From contig NC_081547.1 in the NCBI RefSeq assembly GCF_901000735.1, positions 25,040,046 to 25,104,045 of the forward strand: DNA of 64,000 nucleotides. The letters run 5' to 3'. Origin of the DNA: Corylus avellana. Taxonomy: Eukaryota; Streptophyta; Magnoliopsida; Fagales; Betulaceae. A model generated the notes under the pieces. The model was not told the DNA's origin. It saw only the letters and a list, made by a program, of their open reading frames with translations, and did not search any database. This document shows positions 34,971 through 45,968 of the stretch, one piece after another; position 1 is the first letter of the stretch, and each line of letters opens with the position of its first letter. A program made the position numbers and the translations under genes.

Positions 34971-35563
34971 AATGATGACTTATTTATAAAAACTGATAGA
35001 AAACTTTGAACTTGAGAGTTCAGTCTTTCAAAGGGAAGGCCCCTTGAATACATTTCTTTTACCTTAGGCTTCGTTTGTTCAATTATTTTCTTTTTCTAAG
35101 CAAAATGTCCAGGGTCCAGAACCTAAACCTCAACCGGTACAGAAACTTCAAAGGTGGAGCAGCAAACCTCCTTGTTCACCATGTTCATGTTTACTTCAAA
35201 TGAGGCTATTGCCATTTAATAGTTATAATTTTTGGACAAAAAAATCTATTCGAGGATGCAGGGCAATGTTCATCGTGCGCCAACCACACTATTGCAATGA
35301 GATAAGTTAATCCATGCAATCAAAAAGTAGACTCAAACTTGGTGGGTGTAAAAGTGTAACTCACCCATATCAAATATTACTCCAGACAAGCATTTCATCC
35401 CCATTTCAGATGGATTTGGATGGGAACATAATAAAATAACTACTTAATCAGACAAAAAAGCTTGAACAACGCAAGGGGAATTTTTGAGTAACCAATTCTG
35501 CGGACAACACAAAAAAAAGAAAAAAGGAAAGCTAAAACAAAACTTTTAGAATCCCACATTCAA
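34971..35563. other. Intergenic between P450 copy 2 and RPS3A
   Basis: Homology with the block-2 flank stops at about 35095. The remainder contains the RPS3A 3' UTR (minus strand), whose end is not defined by a clear signal. Confidence 0.5.
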
Positions 35564-38454
35564 TCAAGCTCCAACTGGTTCAGCAGGCACCTCAGCCATT
35601 GTCTCGTCAGCAGGCCTCTCCACCTTGACACCAACATCATCAGAGTAGTCACCATGAACCTACATACACAGACCACAACAGACAATTACATGTGGAGCTC
35701 AACTAGTCCAAACACATGTCATAATGATGCAGGATACAGAAACTTGTGGAGTTCAAAAATGTCAGAGATAAAACCACGAGTACAGGGTTAATGATGAAAC
35801 AAATTCGTAAGCCCCAGGTTGTAATTTATTAACTGGTTTGATGTTGTACACATACTAAATGTATAGGGAGAAAGGTAGGGAGAAAGGGAGGGAGAGTCTT
35901 ACCTCCATCAACTTTCCAAGATCAAATTTTGGAGCTTTCAAGATCTTGACTTTCCGGATGAAGACATTTTGTAGAGGATAGATGCCTGTAGTTGCCTTCT
36001 CAATCTCTTTGCCAATTGACTCAGGAATAAACTTGCGAACCAACTCCTTCAGATCACAAGATGATGCCTGGTTGATCATTATCTCCCTCATCTTGCGACG
36101 GATCTAACAAAACAAAAGCAACATTATTTGTATGATGAAGGTAATCGATATCACAAAATATGGCATTTCAGATGATAAGACAAGCATCAACACACTTCGC
36201 AGTTAAACCAAACGGAGTTGACAGCCAATTTTAATGTATAGAAAACAGACATTATGTAACAGATTATTTAAGGTATAAGCCAAGGATGAAATCATTTGGC
36301 TAGATTATTCTTTGTTATTGCATTAATCAAGAAGCATAAAAAACAGAACAAACCATTTAAATTTAAGACAAAACACATTGCATTTGATTCCAGTCAGTAA
36401 AGACAAAACAATTCAGAAATTACAAGAAACCAACACAATCACATATCTATAGAACAAAACAGTGGAAGTGACACAACAAACCATCTTTGCTCAACCTGCT
36501 GAAAAAATGTTATATAACTATTTAGTTAGCCAAAACATGATACTATAATATTACCTGTCTAATTTGGCTAGATTGGGCATAACTGGTCCTCTTGACCTGG
36601 TTTTGACGCCTCTTAGTGAATCCAATGCAGAACATCCTCAAACTGTAATTGTCAGTAGTCTTCACATCCACATGAGCTTCAATCATAGTCTGCCATTTCC
36701 TTACCAAAGACCTCAACTTGTCTGTTGTAAAATCCATTCCCTGAAATGTTTGAGAAATGAGAAAAAAAGCGGTGTGTGTGTTTGATTTTCATTAGAAACA
36801 TCAAACAAACAATGTTGGCAGTAGATGAAACAATATAATTCAATCATACCCAGAAATTTGTCAGCACATTCCTCCCTTGAACATCTTCAGCTCTCAATCT
36901 GATCTTTCTGTAAGCATGATCCTCATCATCCTGAAGGTCAGCCATTGATATCTCAAAGACTCTATGTTTGAGTCCTTCTGATGCAATCTGTTAGGGAAAC
37001 AAGAGAGGTCACATTTATATTTACACATACACGTGTAAACATCTGTTCACCATCAACAAGCATAATAAAAAAGACAACAGAAACTCTGCAAAATCACATT
37101 AGGGAGCATAATCACATTGATTTATTGACATCGTTCCATAACATTACAAAGTATCAAAAGCAAAAGTTGTCACAGAAACAAAGACATAGACCACAGATTT
37201 AATGGGCAGTATTAAATGATAAAAGTGTAAGAAACAATATAAGGTAGTAAAAACTTACACTGGAAAGGAAAACAGCAAGTGTTAAGGGAACAAAATAAAA
37301 GGCCGGCTTAAGCATTCTTGGCACTGCAAATTGGTACTTTCATATTCTAAAAATCTCATAGTTTTATAATGAGAAGGCAAAGAGGATTACAAACTTGAAA
37401 CATTATACAAGTCTTGAACACATCAGGAACAAATTCAAGTGGCACTCTACTCAAACATTGCCGTTGCAAGGGCTCACATGTAAAATACAAAATGTCCCCA
37501 AACCCCTAAATTTAAAAATAAGATTTTTTATAAGTATAAAACTTAAAAATTTGATTACCTTTGGTTGATGAGACAAAGGTACAAAGGTTTTCGAAATCTA
37601 ATGTAATAAGTCCACCCTTGGGAACAACAAAATCAAGAAAGTCCACCGAGCAATTGAATGAAACTGACAACCATACAGCACAGAAAATCGGAAACCTTGG
37701 TTTTCTCCGATACATTCCAGAGCCTCTAATCGCACACAAAACTGTCTCTTACGCAAAAATCTAGCACAAAGACCACACTTACAGAGATCTAATCAATCAA
37801 TCTGGGCCATTTTAACAATTAAAAGTAGAACGATCAACGTCTAACCCAAATCCGCCAACCAGTTGAGCTTAAACATCCGATAAATTGATTAGGCAAGCGA
37901 CAACTGAAACATCTAAAGAAAAATTCAATCTTCAGCTACATAGAAAGCTTCACAAGATAAAACGGAGAAGTCCCAGATTAAAATTTGAACTAAATTTATG
38001 ACATTTTCTCGATAACTAAACACCGCACTGAACCCATAAAAAGGAAAAAACAAACAAATAAAATGTAAGTGAAGAAAAAAAAAACTCACCTTGGTACCCT
38101 GGGTGCGAGTAACGAGGGTTTTGCCAACGTTTTTCACAGCGAACACTGAAGGTGCCTTGATATCATACCAGTCCTTCTTGGCGAACGGATCAGCCCTATA
38201 CATACACATATACAAATCAATATATACCACGAAAAACGAAAGCGAAAACGAATGAAAAAATAAGAAGATAATACTCACGCCTTCTTCTTGCCTCCCTTCT
38301 TCCCCTTGGAAATCCTCTTGTTTTTTCTGTTCCATACAAACACACCATTGCATCAGTGCCTCATAAATCCATGTATGCCATTTTACACGCACGCACACAT
38401 GAACCTAGATAGCTAGATACATAGAGAGAGACAGAGATATTACCCCACTGCCAT
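35564..38454 (-). CDS. RPS3A: 40S ribosomal protein eS1 (RPS3A)
   Basis: Seven exons on the minus strand: 38444-38454, 38279-38326, 38090-38195, 36850-36987, 36555-36740, 35903-36103, 35564-35659; 261 aa, the usual length. The protein starts [19 protein letters not shown] and continues through [45 protein letters not shown] and [17 protein letters not shown], ending PAEPVGA. This is the conserved eukaryotic eS1, a component of the small ribosomal subunit near the mRNA exit site. The first exon encodes only three codons plus two bases, and all introns are GT-AG. It lies alone on the minus strand between two copies of a P450 duplication. No lesion seen. Confidence 0.97.
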
Positions 38455-38478
38455 GGTTGGAGGAAGTGAGAGGCGCTT

Positions 38479-38701
38479 AGAGAGGGTGAGTGAGCGAGGA
38501 CCGCTATGCGAAGCAAACCCTTCTAAATAGAACAAAAACCCTACTTTTGTGTGTGGGGTTATAATTAATTTATATAGGTATTGGATACAGGAGTTTGTGC
38601 TGTAGGTTGTTAGGATCTGGCTTAGATGCTGTAGGAGGTGAGAAGAGAGGGTGAGTGAGCGAGGACCGCTATGCGAAGCAAACCCTTCTATATAGAACAA
38701 A
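38479..38701 (-). promoter_or_regulatory. RPS3A promoter/leader with a duplicated 58-bp core
   Basis: The same 58-bp segment occurs at 38479-38536 and 38644-38701 (165 bp apart). It holds AGGGTTTGCTTCGC on the minus strand. The distal copy has TATATAG where the proximal has TATTTAG, so only the distal one keeps a good TATA box. AGGGTTT motifs (telo-box-like; another, AAACCCTA, lies in plus orientation near 38536-38543) are typical of plant ribosomal-protein promoters. Confidence 0.7.
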
Positions 38702-38724
38702 GGGTTAAATACTAAATACTTATG

Positions 38725-39242
38725 GGGTTTTGAAACTTTTTTTTTTTTTGTTTTTTTTCAGGATTTTATTTTTATTATAGGAGATTTTTGTAGTTTTGAT
38801 AATAGATCAAATTAGTCCAATGTCAGTTGACCATTAGTTAACTTAACGAAAATTTATGTGGACCAATCAAATGTTGACACGTGACACCTACTTAATTTTT
38901 TTAATTTCTTTTTTAAAAATTAAAAAAGAAAAATACATTGGCTCGGCTAATGTATTTTTTAATTTCTTTTTTTAAAATAAAAAAGAAAAATACATTTCTT
39001 TTTTAATTGGCTCGGCTACCCTCAATTTTTTTTCTTTTTTATAAAAAATAAATACATTTTTTTTAATTTTTTTTTAAAAAATTAAGTAGGTGCCACGTGT
39101 CAACATTTAATTAGTTCACGTGGACTTCCGTTAAGTCAACTAACGGTCAACTAACAAAATGACTAATTTGGTTTATTATCAAAATCACAAGGACCTCATG
39201 TAATGAAAATGAAACCCTAGAGAAAAAAATAAAGTTTCAAAA
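38725..39242. mobile_element. Inverted-repeat transposable element, right end in a gap
   Basis: The left arm (about 38731-38925, from TTTTGAAACTTTTTT) and right arm (about 39070-39242, ending AAAGTTTCAAAA) are long inverted repeats. They share GTTGACACGTG / CACGTGTCAAC and GTTAACTTAACG / CGTTAAGTCAAC blocks. The centre is A/T-rich with GGCTCGGCTA motifs. This resembles non-autonomous long-TIR (Mutator-like) elements. The target duplication cannot be checked because the right flank is N. Confidence 0.65.
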
Positions 39243-39387
39243 NNNNNNNNNNNNNNNNNNNNNNNNNNNNNNNNNNNNNNNNNNNNNNNNNNNNNNNNNN
39301 NNNNNNNNNNNNNNNNNNNNNNNNNNNNNNNNNNNNNNNNNNNNNNNNNNNNNNNNNNNNNNNNNNNNNNNNNNNNNNNNNNNNNNN
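39243..39387. other. Assembly gap (145 N)
   Basis: Unknown bases at the end of an inverted-repeat element; likely a difficult repeat. Confidence 0.99.
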
Positions 39388-39480
39388 TTAATAAAATAAA
39401 TAAATTTTTTTAAAGAAAAAAAAAATTAAAATATTAAAAAACTAAAGAAAAAGAAAAATATTTAAAAAAAATATGAAAGG

Positions 39481-39562
39481 AGCCCCCCCTTGGGCCAAAA
39501 TGAGGTGGCCCATTTGGCCAATGGGGTGGCCAGCCACCCCCATGGCTGGTCTGGGGGTGGAC
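39481..39562. repeat. GC-rich GGGGTGGCC / GGCCACCCC hairpin repeat, copy 3
   Basis: Same family as 23762-23955 and 25858-26150, again after an A-rich tract. Interrupted by a 20-base gap (39563-39582). A GTTGGGGG(A/G)CATTTTGGG phrase after the gap recurs at 40203-40222. Confidence 0.7.
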
Positions 39563-39750
39563 NNNNNNNNNNNNNNNNNNNNGTTGGGGGGCATTTTGGG
39601 AAGAAAACAACAAAAGTGATCAAGTATGAACTAACTTTAGAGAGAAAAAATGTAATTTTCCCTAATATGTGTTCAAAGCAATACTTTGGACGATTATCAA
39701 ACTTTGAATTCCCATTCTCCTCTCAGCCAAAATTTTCTTCTTAAGCCAAT

Positions 39751-39752
<2 letters not shown>

Positions 39753-39789
<37 letters not shown>

Positions 39790-39809
39790 NNNNNNNNNNN
39801 NNNNNNNNN

Positions 39810-39845
<36 letters not shown>
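39753..39845. repeat. Compound (CA)n-(TA)n microsatellite with a gap
   Basis: CA repeat from 39753, 20 N at 39790-39809, then a TA repeat to about 39845. The sequence is probably under-assembled here. Confidence 0.93.
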
Positions 39846-39851
<6 letters not shown>

Positions 39852-40706
39852 TTTGAACATATATTTTAACTGTATGAAATATATAATCGTAGTTAGCTAA
39901 AATTATCAAGAACAACAATTAAAAATGACATTGTGTATCAATTGGTTTATTTATTGGTGACATTGTAAGTGATTCTGCTGATAAATTATTGAATAGGAGA
40001 TCAATAACTAAATAGAATGATAAATTTAAAATTATCAGCAATGAATAAATTATACAGCAATTTTACAATGTGAAGGGAGAGTTCTTGTGGGCAAGTGTGG
40101 CTATCTAGAAGGGAGAGATCTTGTGGGATTTGTCTAATTCTTCAGACAAATTGGTGGAGGGATTGAAGATGAGTAAGAGTTGAAGTAGAGAAGGGCAGAG
40201 TAGTTGGGGGACATTTTGGGAAGAAAACAACAAAAGTGACCAAGTGCGACTTTGACTGACGGACTCGCTGAATTGAAAAAAATTGAAACATTGTGAGAAT
40301 GAATTGTAAAAATTAAAACTTTAAAATTGAAATTAAAAATCGTAGCCAACTTTGAATTCCCATTCTCCTCTCACAATCAGCCAAAATTTTCTTCTTAAGC
40401 CCATTAACAATTTGTCAATTCAAATTAAATATTTAGCTTCTTTTTTTTTTTTTTTTAACAATTTTTCTTTGTTGAAAAGTTTTAAGTATGTAATCAAAAT
40501 TTTACATTGACTTATTTTGAACTGTATGAAATATATCTAGACGGATGTACCGAAAATGTACACGGAGACGTAAAAGATCATCAGGGAGAGTAGAAGCTAG
40601 AGGGCGAGAGGGTGGGTATGTGTTTGGCCAAAAAAAAGTCAATATATATATATTTTTTCTTATTACTTAAAAAAAAAAAAAAATACTCACAACAAAACTC
40701 TTTATG

Positions 40707-40712
40707 CACGTG
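40707..40712 (+). promoter_or_regulatory. G-box (CACGTG) upstream of the broken P450
   Basis: Same motif and similar distance (80 bp to ATG) as at 31845-31850, retained after duplication. Confidence 0.45.
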
Positions 40713-40786
40713 TTAACAGATCAATCGTTGTCATAGAAGAACAATTCTGTATCCACCCAACTCTTTTCAACTGAAACTCTGTAAAC

Positions 40787-43406
40787 ATGGTCACGGAGCA
40801 GCAGCTTCCCTCTTCAATTGTCAGTTCTCTCATGACCAACATGGATTTTTTCTCTAACCCCATCTTCTTTACTGCTTTGGCTCTTATCGCATCCCTTCTA
40901 GCTCTCCATATCCTAACACGGAAACTGAACAAAGATCAGAGAAAGAAGAAATACCACCCCATTGCCGGCACCTCATTTCACCAGCTCCTCAACTTCAACA
41001 GATTGCACCACTATATGACTGATCTTGCCGGCAAGCACCGGACCTACAGGCTCCTCACTCCCTCTAGGAACGAGATTTACACCGCCGACCCGGCAAATGT
41101 CGGGTATATACTCAAAACTAACTTTCAGAATTATGGCAAGGTATCTATGTCCTCTCATCTCTAACTGGTTTCAAGCATACTCCTCCACGCGCCACCTTTG
41201 TTTTGCTATTGACTTCTCACCTGCGGCACGAACTGAATCTATTATTGTCATTTTTTTGTTTTTTTTAATTTATTGAGGATTGAAGACCAATTTTTTGTCA
41301 AGGCCCCAGAAATGAAGTAAATTTTTGGGATTGAAGATTTAGTTTTAGTTTTGTTCATTTTAATAAATAGTGATTGATTGCTTTACTTTAATTTGTTTAC
41401 ATTTAAAATTGTTCAAATCACTTATAAGCCTTGTACACAATCAAATCAATTAAGAACAGATGTAGCCTCCAAGGCTTTCACCTGCGGTCTTGTGGATGTA
41501 TCTCTCTTTCTCTACTTCCATCTCTTTACCTTATTATGAACTTCTGGAGGCAGGGATGGTATAACTACATCATTCTGAAGGGCCTTCTAGGCGATGGGAT
41601 TTTCACAGTTGATGGTGACAAATGGCGCCAGCAGAGAAAGATATCAAGCCATGAGTTCTCCACAAAGGTTTTAAGGGACTTTAGCAGTTTGATTTTCAGA
41701 AAGAATGCAGCAAAACTTGCTAATATGGTGTCTGAAGCAGCAACTTCAAACCAGATAATAGATACGCAAGTGAGTTTGGATAAGTCAATGTTCACAAAGA
41801 GACTAATCCCATATGATATCTCACGTTGACAGTTTTAGTTATTACTGTAGGATCTGTTGATGAAATCAACCCTGGATTCACTGTTCCAAGTTGCATTTGG
41901 AACCGAATTAGACAGCATGTGTGGATCAAATGAAGAAGGCAAGAGTTACGGAAATGCTTTCAATGGCTCGACCGCTATGATCCTTTGGCTTTATGTTGAT
42001 ATATTCTGGAGAATCAAGAAGTTTCTGAACATTGGATCAGAAGCTGCCTTAACTAGAAGTACTAAAATCGTTAATGATTTCGTGTTTAGCTAATACACAG
42101 CAAGATGGAGCAAATGAAGAACTCAAAGGATGAATCTTCAGTGAGTGAATACTAGCTAAGAGTTTCTATTTTTGATTAATTCTACAGGCATGAGATAAAC
42201 TTCTTGTTATACACAATGCAGATGAAAAGAGAAGACATTCTATCAAGGTTTCTGCAAGTGACTGAGAATGACCCAACATACTTAAGGGATATAATTCTTA
42301 ACTTCGTAATAGCTGGGAAAGATACAACAGCAGCCACACTTTCTTGGTTTTCTTACATGCTCTGCAAGCATCCTGCTGTGCAAGAAAAAATAACAAAAGA
42401 AGTGAAGGAAGCTACCAAAAAGAAAGAGACCACAAACTATGCTGAGTTTGCAGCCAGTATGAGTGAAGAAGCTTTAAAAAAGATGCATTATCTCCATGCA
42501 GCGATCACTGAAACAATCAGACTCTACCCTGCAGTTCCGGTGGTAAGGAAAAATTCAACTATATGAATCACCACTGCATCAAAGTTGCATATAAATACTA
42601 AATGGCTGCTCTTTTCCTGTTCATTTTCTCTTTGGGACCAGTATTTGAGTTCTGATAAGAGTGATTGTTAAGATGGACTCATTGCATTAATATGATGATT
42701 CTAAAAGTTTCATGGTTATTTACATTTGCTTACCAACTTTCCCACAGCAGCTTCCTAGGAGATTCCCAATAGTTTGACATACTCTTTGCTTACAGGATGC
42801 AAAGATTTGCTTTTCTGATGATACTCTGCCAGATGGATACAGTGTGAACAAAGGAGATATGGTGTCTTATCAACCTTATGCAATGGGCAGGATGAAGTTC
42901 ATATGGGGTGATGATGCAGAGGAATTCAGACCAGAGAGATGGCTAGACAAGGATGGAATTTTCCAGCCAGAGAGCCCTTTCAAGTTTACAGCCTTCCAGG
43001 TTAGCATATAGTCTATTGGGACATTTTGCATTTCAATTAATTTATGCTTCAAGCTCATATTGATCACACAATAACATTTAAATGTCTTTGAAGAAACAGA
43101 AATATGCTACCATAAACAAGTAAAAGGAAAAACTATATTGTACAAATTCACTTCTTTTGCAGAAAGCCTTAATCTGCTTGTCAAAGAATCTAAGATCAAA
43201 TCTCTTCTGGTTTACAGGCCGGCCTGCGAATTTGTCTGGGAAAGGAGTTAGCCTATAGGGAGATGAAGATCTTCTCAGCTGTTATGGTAGGCTGTTTTCA
43301 GTTCAAAATGAGTGACGAGAACAAAATTGTCAATTACAGGACAATGATCAGTCTTCACATAGATGGAGGTCTTGAAGTTCGTGCCTTCCACAGAAATGGA
43401 AATTAG
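40787..43406 (+). pseudogene. CYP704C: CYP704-type P450 copy 3, one-base frameshift
   Basis: Same six-exon layout as copy 2: 40787-41140, 41554-41769, 41851-42140, 42222-42542, 42796-42999, 43218-43406. Exon 3 is 290 instead of 291 bases: one A is missing at about 42088 (GTTTAGC here, GTTTAAGC in copy 2), and TAA follows at 42091. The spliced product would stop after 270 residues, before the I-helix, ExxR and heme cysteine. All other exons are open, with AGKDTT, ETIR, FRPERW and AGLRICLG-type heme region present, so the break is recent or an assembly error. Other changes include LLGDG preceded by KG for KD and GKELAY for GKEFAY. If the base were a sequencing error this would be a third working paralog. 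Confidence 0.9.
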
Positions 43407-43689
43407 CATGAAAGTGAAAACTATAAAGGGTATTTGAGAATTACATGTTTGTTTCTTTATAGTACTAAATAGTAAAGTGATTTCTCTTCATGCTTTGAAT
43501 CTTTGGCTTGTGATCCGGGGTAGATTGAAAATAAGTAGCCTGCCTACGACATCACCCCACAGATTTGTTGTATCCTTTGCAGATTTGATTATGAAGACCT
43601 CAACCATTTGTTCTTTACTTGTCCCGTCTCACAACAAATTTGGCTTTTAATTATTATGTAATAATGCTAAACCATCTCATCTCATGTTC

Positions 43690-43805
43690 TTCTTGTGCAT
43701 ATGCAAAATTGATATGACTTTTAAAATTATTATTGGATCAAAATTCAACAGTAATTTATCAAAAATCCAATGATAATTTTAAAGCAACATCAATTTTAGA
43801 GAAAC
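43690..43805. mobile_element. Hairpin MITE downstream of P450 copy 3
   Basis: Counterpart of 34850-34970, with arms TTGATATGACTTTTAAAATTA and TAATTTTAAAGCAACATCAA. Confidence 0.6.
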
Positions 43806-43912
43806 ACAATAAATATATAATGATGACAGATTTATAAAAACTGATAGGAAGCTTTGAACTTAAGGGTTCGGTCTTTCTAAGGGAAGGCCCCTTGAATACA
43901 TTTCTTTTAACT

Positions 43913-44342
43913 TGGGCTTCGTTTGTTTCGGCATCAAATATTTTATGTACTTTTTGGTGTTTGGTGTGATTGAAAATAATAGTCAAACCAGTTTATTTAT
44001 TTATTTATTTTATTTATTTATTTTATTTTTTTTTATTTGAGCAAAGAAGCTTCTTTCTGGAAAATTGTATTAGTTTCTAAATTTTGTAAACCATTTTTCG
44101 AGTTTAAGTTTCTCATTTTCAAATTGTTGGACAATCGCCAGCCGCTATTTTGCTGTCGTTCTTTTTTTTTTTTTTTTGACATGTCCACAAAATAGAAGGG
44201 GGAGGAGAATTTGAACTAGTAGTATTTGCTTCATGAGGCATGATCCCCAACCAATTGAGCTACTTCTTGGAAACTGTCACCGTTCATTTTTCATACAAGC
44301 CAAATGCTAAAAAATATTTTACGTCGAAATAAACGGGGGCTT
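43913..44342. mobile_element. TIR element (MITE) containing a SINE
   Basis: The left arm GGGCTTCGTTTGTTTCGGCA...AAATATTTTATG and the right arm (reverse complement GCCCCCGTTTATTTCGACG...AAAATATTTT) are inverted repeats. They enclose a TTTA-rich tract (44000-44040) and a tRNA-derived SINE (44162-44275). Target duplication not clear. Confidence 0.6.
44162..44275 (-). mobile_element. tRNA-derived SINE (minus strand)
   Basis: On the minus strand an A-box-like GTAGCTCAATTGG (near 44265) is followed about 35 bp later by a B-box-like AGTTCAAATTCTC (near 44210), and the unit ends in a poly-A tail (plus-strand poly-T 44162-44177). Length about 115 bp. These are RNA polymerase III promoter boxes, typical of plant SINEs. 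The tRNA fold is not intact. Confidence 0.7.
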
Positions 44343-45090
44343 ATACTTTCTTATGTGGTTTACAACTTTTTTGCAAGAGAGAAACTCCAAAACTTCTCAT
44401 TTATCCCACAATATTATGTATGAGAAATGTTAGGGCTATCAAACTTTTTGCTAAGAGATGGGTATCAAAATGATGTGAAACTTATTTTTTTGAAGATGAT
44501 CAAAACAATTAATCAAGAACAATGTTAGCACCAATAAATACCACGTCATTTTGATACTGGTGAAAATCAGTGACAATTTTACTTTACTTTTGATTTTTCT
44601 GGATTTACTTTACATTCTCACATGGAGAAGAGTGACGTGAAGAGAGAAAGAGTTAAAGTGGCTTAATCATGGGTGCCTTGTCAAGTCTGTGTGAAATTAT
44701 GGTTCTCTCAAGTTTATTTGAATTGGAGAATATCTAGTTAGTTATAGTATATGAATATTTTTGACCTATCAAAAAGTAAAAAGACAAAAATACTCTTTAA
44801 ATATAATTAATTGGATAATCTACAGTTCATTTGCGTGGGAGAGGATCCTGTTCTGTATTTTTAACGATGACTAAGCAAAACAAACATGTGTCATTATATA
44901 ATTGTTGCTGATGTGTCAAGTTATAAAATTCTGTTAACTTTTCTAATGCATGAAATCAATTTCTTTGGGACTGGTTAAAAGATTAATTACTTTATAAATA
45001 TCATACGAGTCTACAACTACAAGGATAAAAAAACCAAAAAAATGCATTTTTCCTTGAATGTACGATAAAGTGGGGATATCCGACCCGTTA
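44343..45090. other. Intergenic, no gene recognised
   Basis: AT-rich. A weak inverted pair (ATCAAAATGATGTGAAA / CACGTCATTTTGATA, about 44465-44560) suggests one more small MITE. Confidence 0.45.
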
Positions 45091-45099
45091 AATTGAGAA

Positions 45100-45968
45100 C
45101 TTCGGATCATCCATTTTTAACGACACTACTTAAAAAAAAAGAGAAAAATACAACCACCTCGTTAGCCAGGAGTTCCGGGTACGGCTTTCTCATTTCTTCT
45201 TCTTCTGTGCCAAGATTGTCATCTTCTTCTCCGCTCGGCAATCAAAGAGATCGACTCCCGCGAGCTCAACCTCAGCCCCGAGCTGAAAATGTAAAACCTA
45301 ATTAACTAATCCCGCTCGCTTTTATTTTCGTCAAAATTTTCATGAATTTTCGGTGATTTCTGAATTAGTCTTATGCTAATGCCATTATCAGATTGCTTGA
45401 AGTTCTAGGCGTCGAGATTTTGCGGAACTGGTCGATTTTCGGTTCTCCCCGTGCTGGATCTGGAGGTATTTTCTCGAATTTTACCCTCAATTCGGTTACG
45501 TTTAAGAAAAGAAAGGACGAGAAAATTTGTAATTCTCTCTGTAGTATTTATCTAACGTAGAAAATTCAACTTCAATTTCCTAAGCAACCGCGTGGAGCTC
45601 AATTGACCGGACTTTTCAATTTCAAACATACACATACACACACAGAACCGGACATACGTATTTCATTTTATTTGTTAGCAAAATCAGCTTTGTCGAACGT
45701 TTTTAACTCACAAAATATTACTTTATCTGTGTTATTTTGTGGTCAGATTCGTGTTACACTGTCGTTAGCACTGTACTAATCGTTTATAGTTCTCTGTTGA
45801 ATGCTTCAGGTGTACTAGGGCAATGCACTTCGCTTTTTTCTGATAACATTGTTACTCTTATAAAAAGGGTCCTAAGTCTAACACTATTCTGTTTGGGATC
45901 AACCCTTTGCCTGGATGAATTGAGTTGTACTTCGTTTCTACGGAATCTGGTGAGGTGCAAAGATCAAG
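45100..45968 (+). promoter_or_regulatory. Probable spliced 5' UTR of SEC8
   Basis: Pyrimidine-rich, TCTTC-rich leader around 45180-45290. Candidate UTR introns have donors at about 45290 (AAAATGTAAAAC) and 45466 (GGAG|GTATTT) and acceptors at about 45391 (TTATCAG) and 45810 (TGCTTCAG). The first coding ATG is at 45969. The layout is inferred from motifs only. Confidence 0.4.

Larger units (their letters stand above)
29865..35095 (+). repeat. Segmental duplication block 1 (carries P450 copy 2)
   Basis: Blocks of this region recur in order at about 39655-43920: the upstream spacer, promoter, all six exons and introns, and about 500 bp of 3' flank. The 1-kb Mutator-like element at 30394-31393 is present only here. 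Confidence 0.8.
39655..43920 (+). repeat. Segmental duplication block 2 (carries the broken P450)
   Basis: Counterpart of 29865-35095. Within it a short spacer piece (GAATTCCCATTCTCCTCT and following) occurs twice, at about 39707 and 40356, so block 2 also has an internal duplication. It lacks the Mutator-like element of block 1. Confidence 0.8.

Noticed and set aside
39733..39845. Possible CRISPR-like or array structure at the CA/TA repeats
   Set aside because: Simple dinucleotide microsatellite with an assembly gap; no spacers.
44162..44275. Functional tRNA gene
   Set aside because: A and B boxes are present, but the cloverleaf cannot be formed and the unit ends in poly-A, so a SINE is the better explanation.
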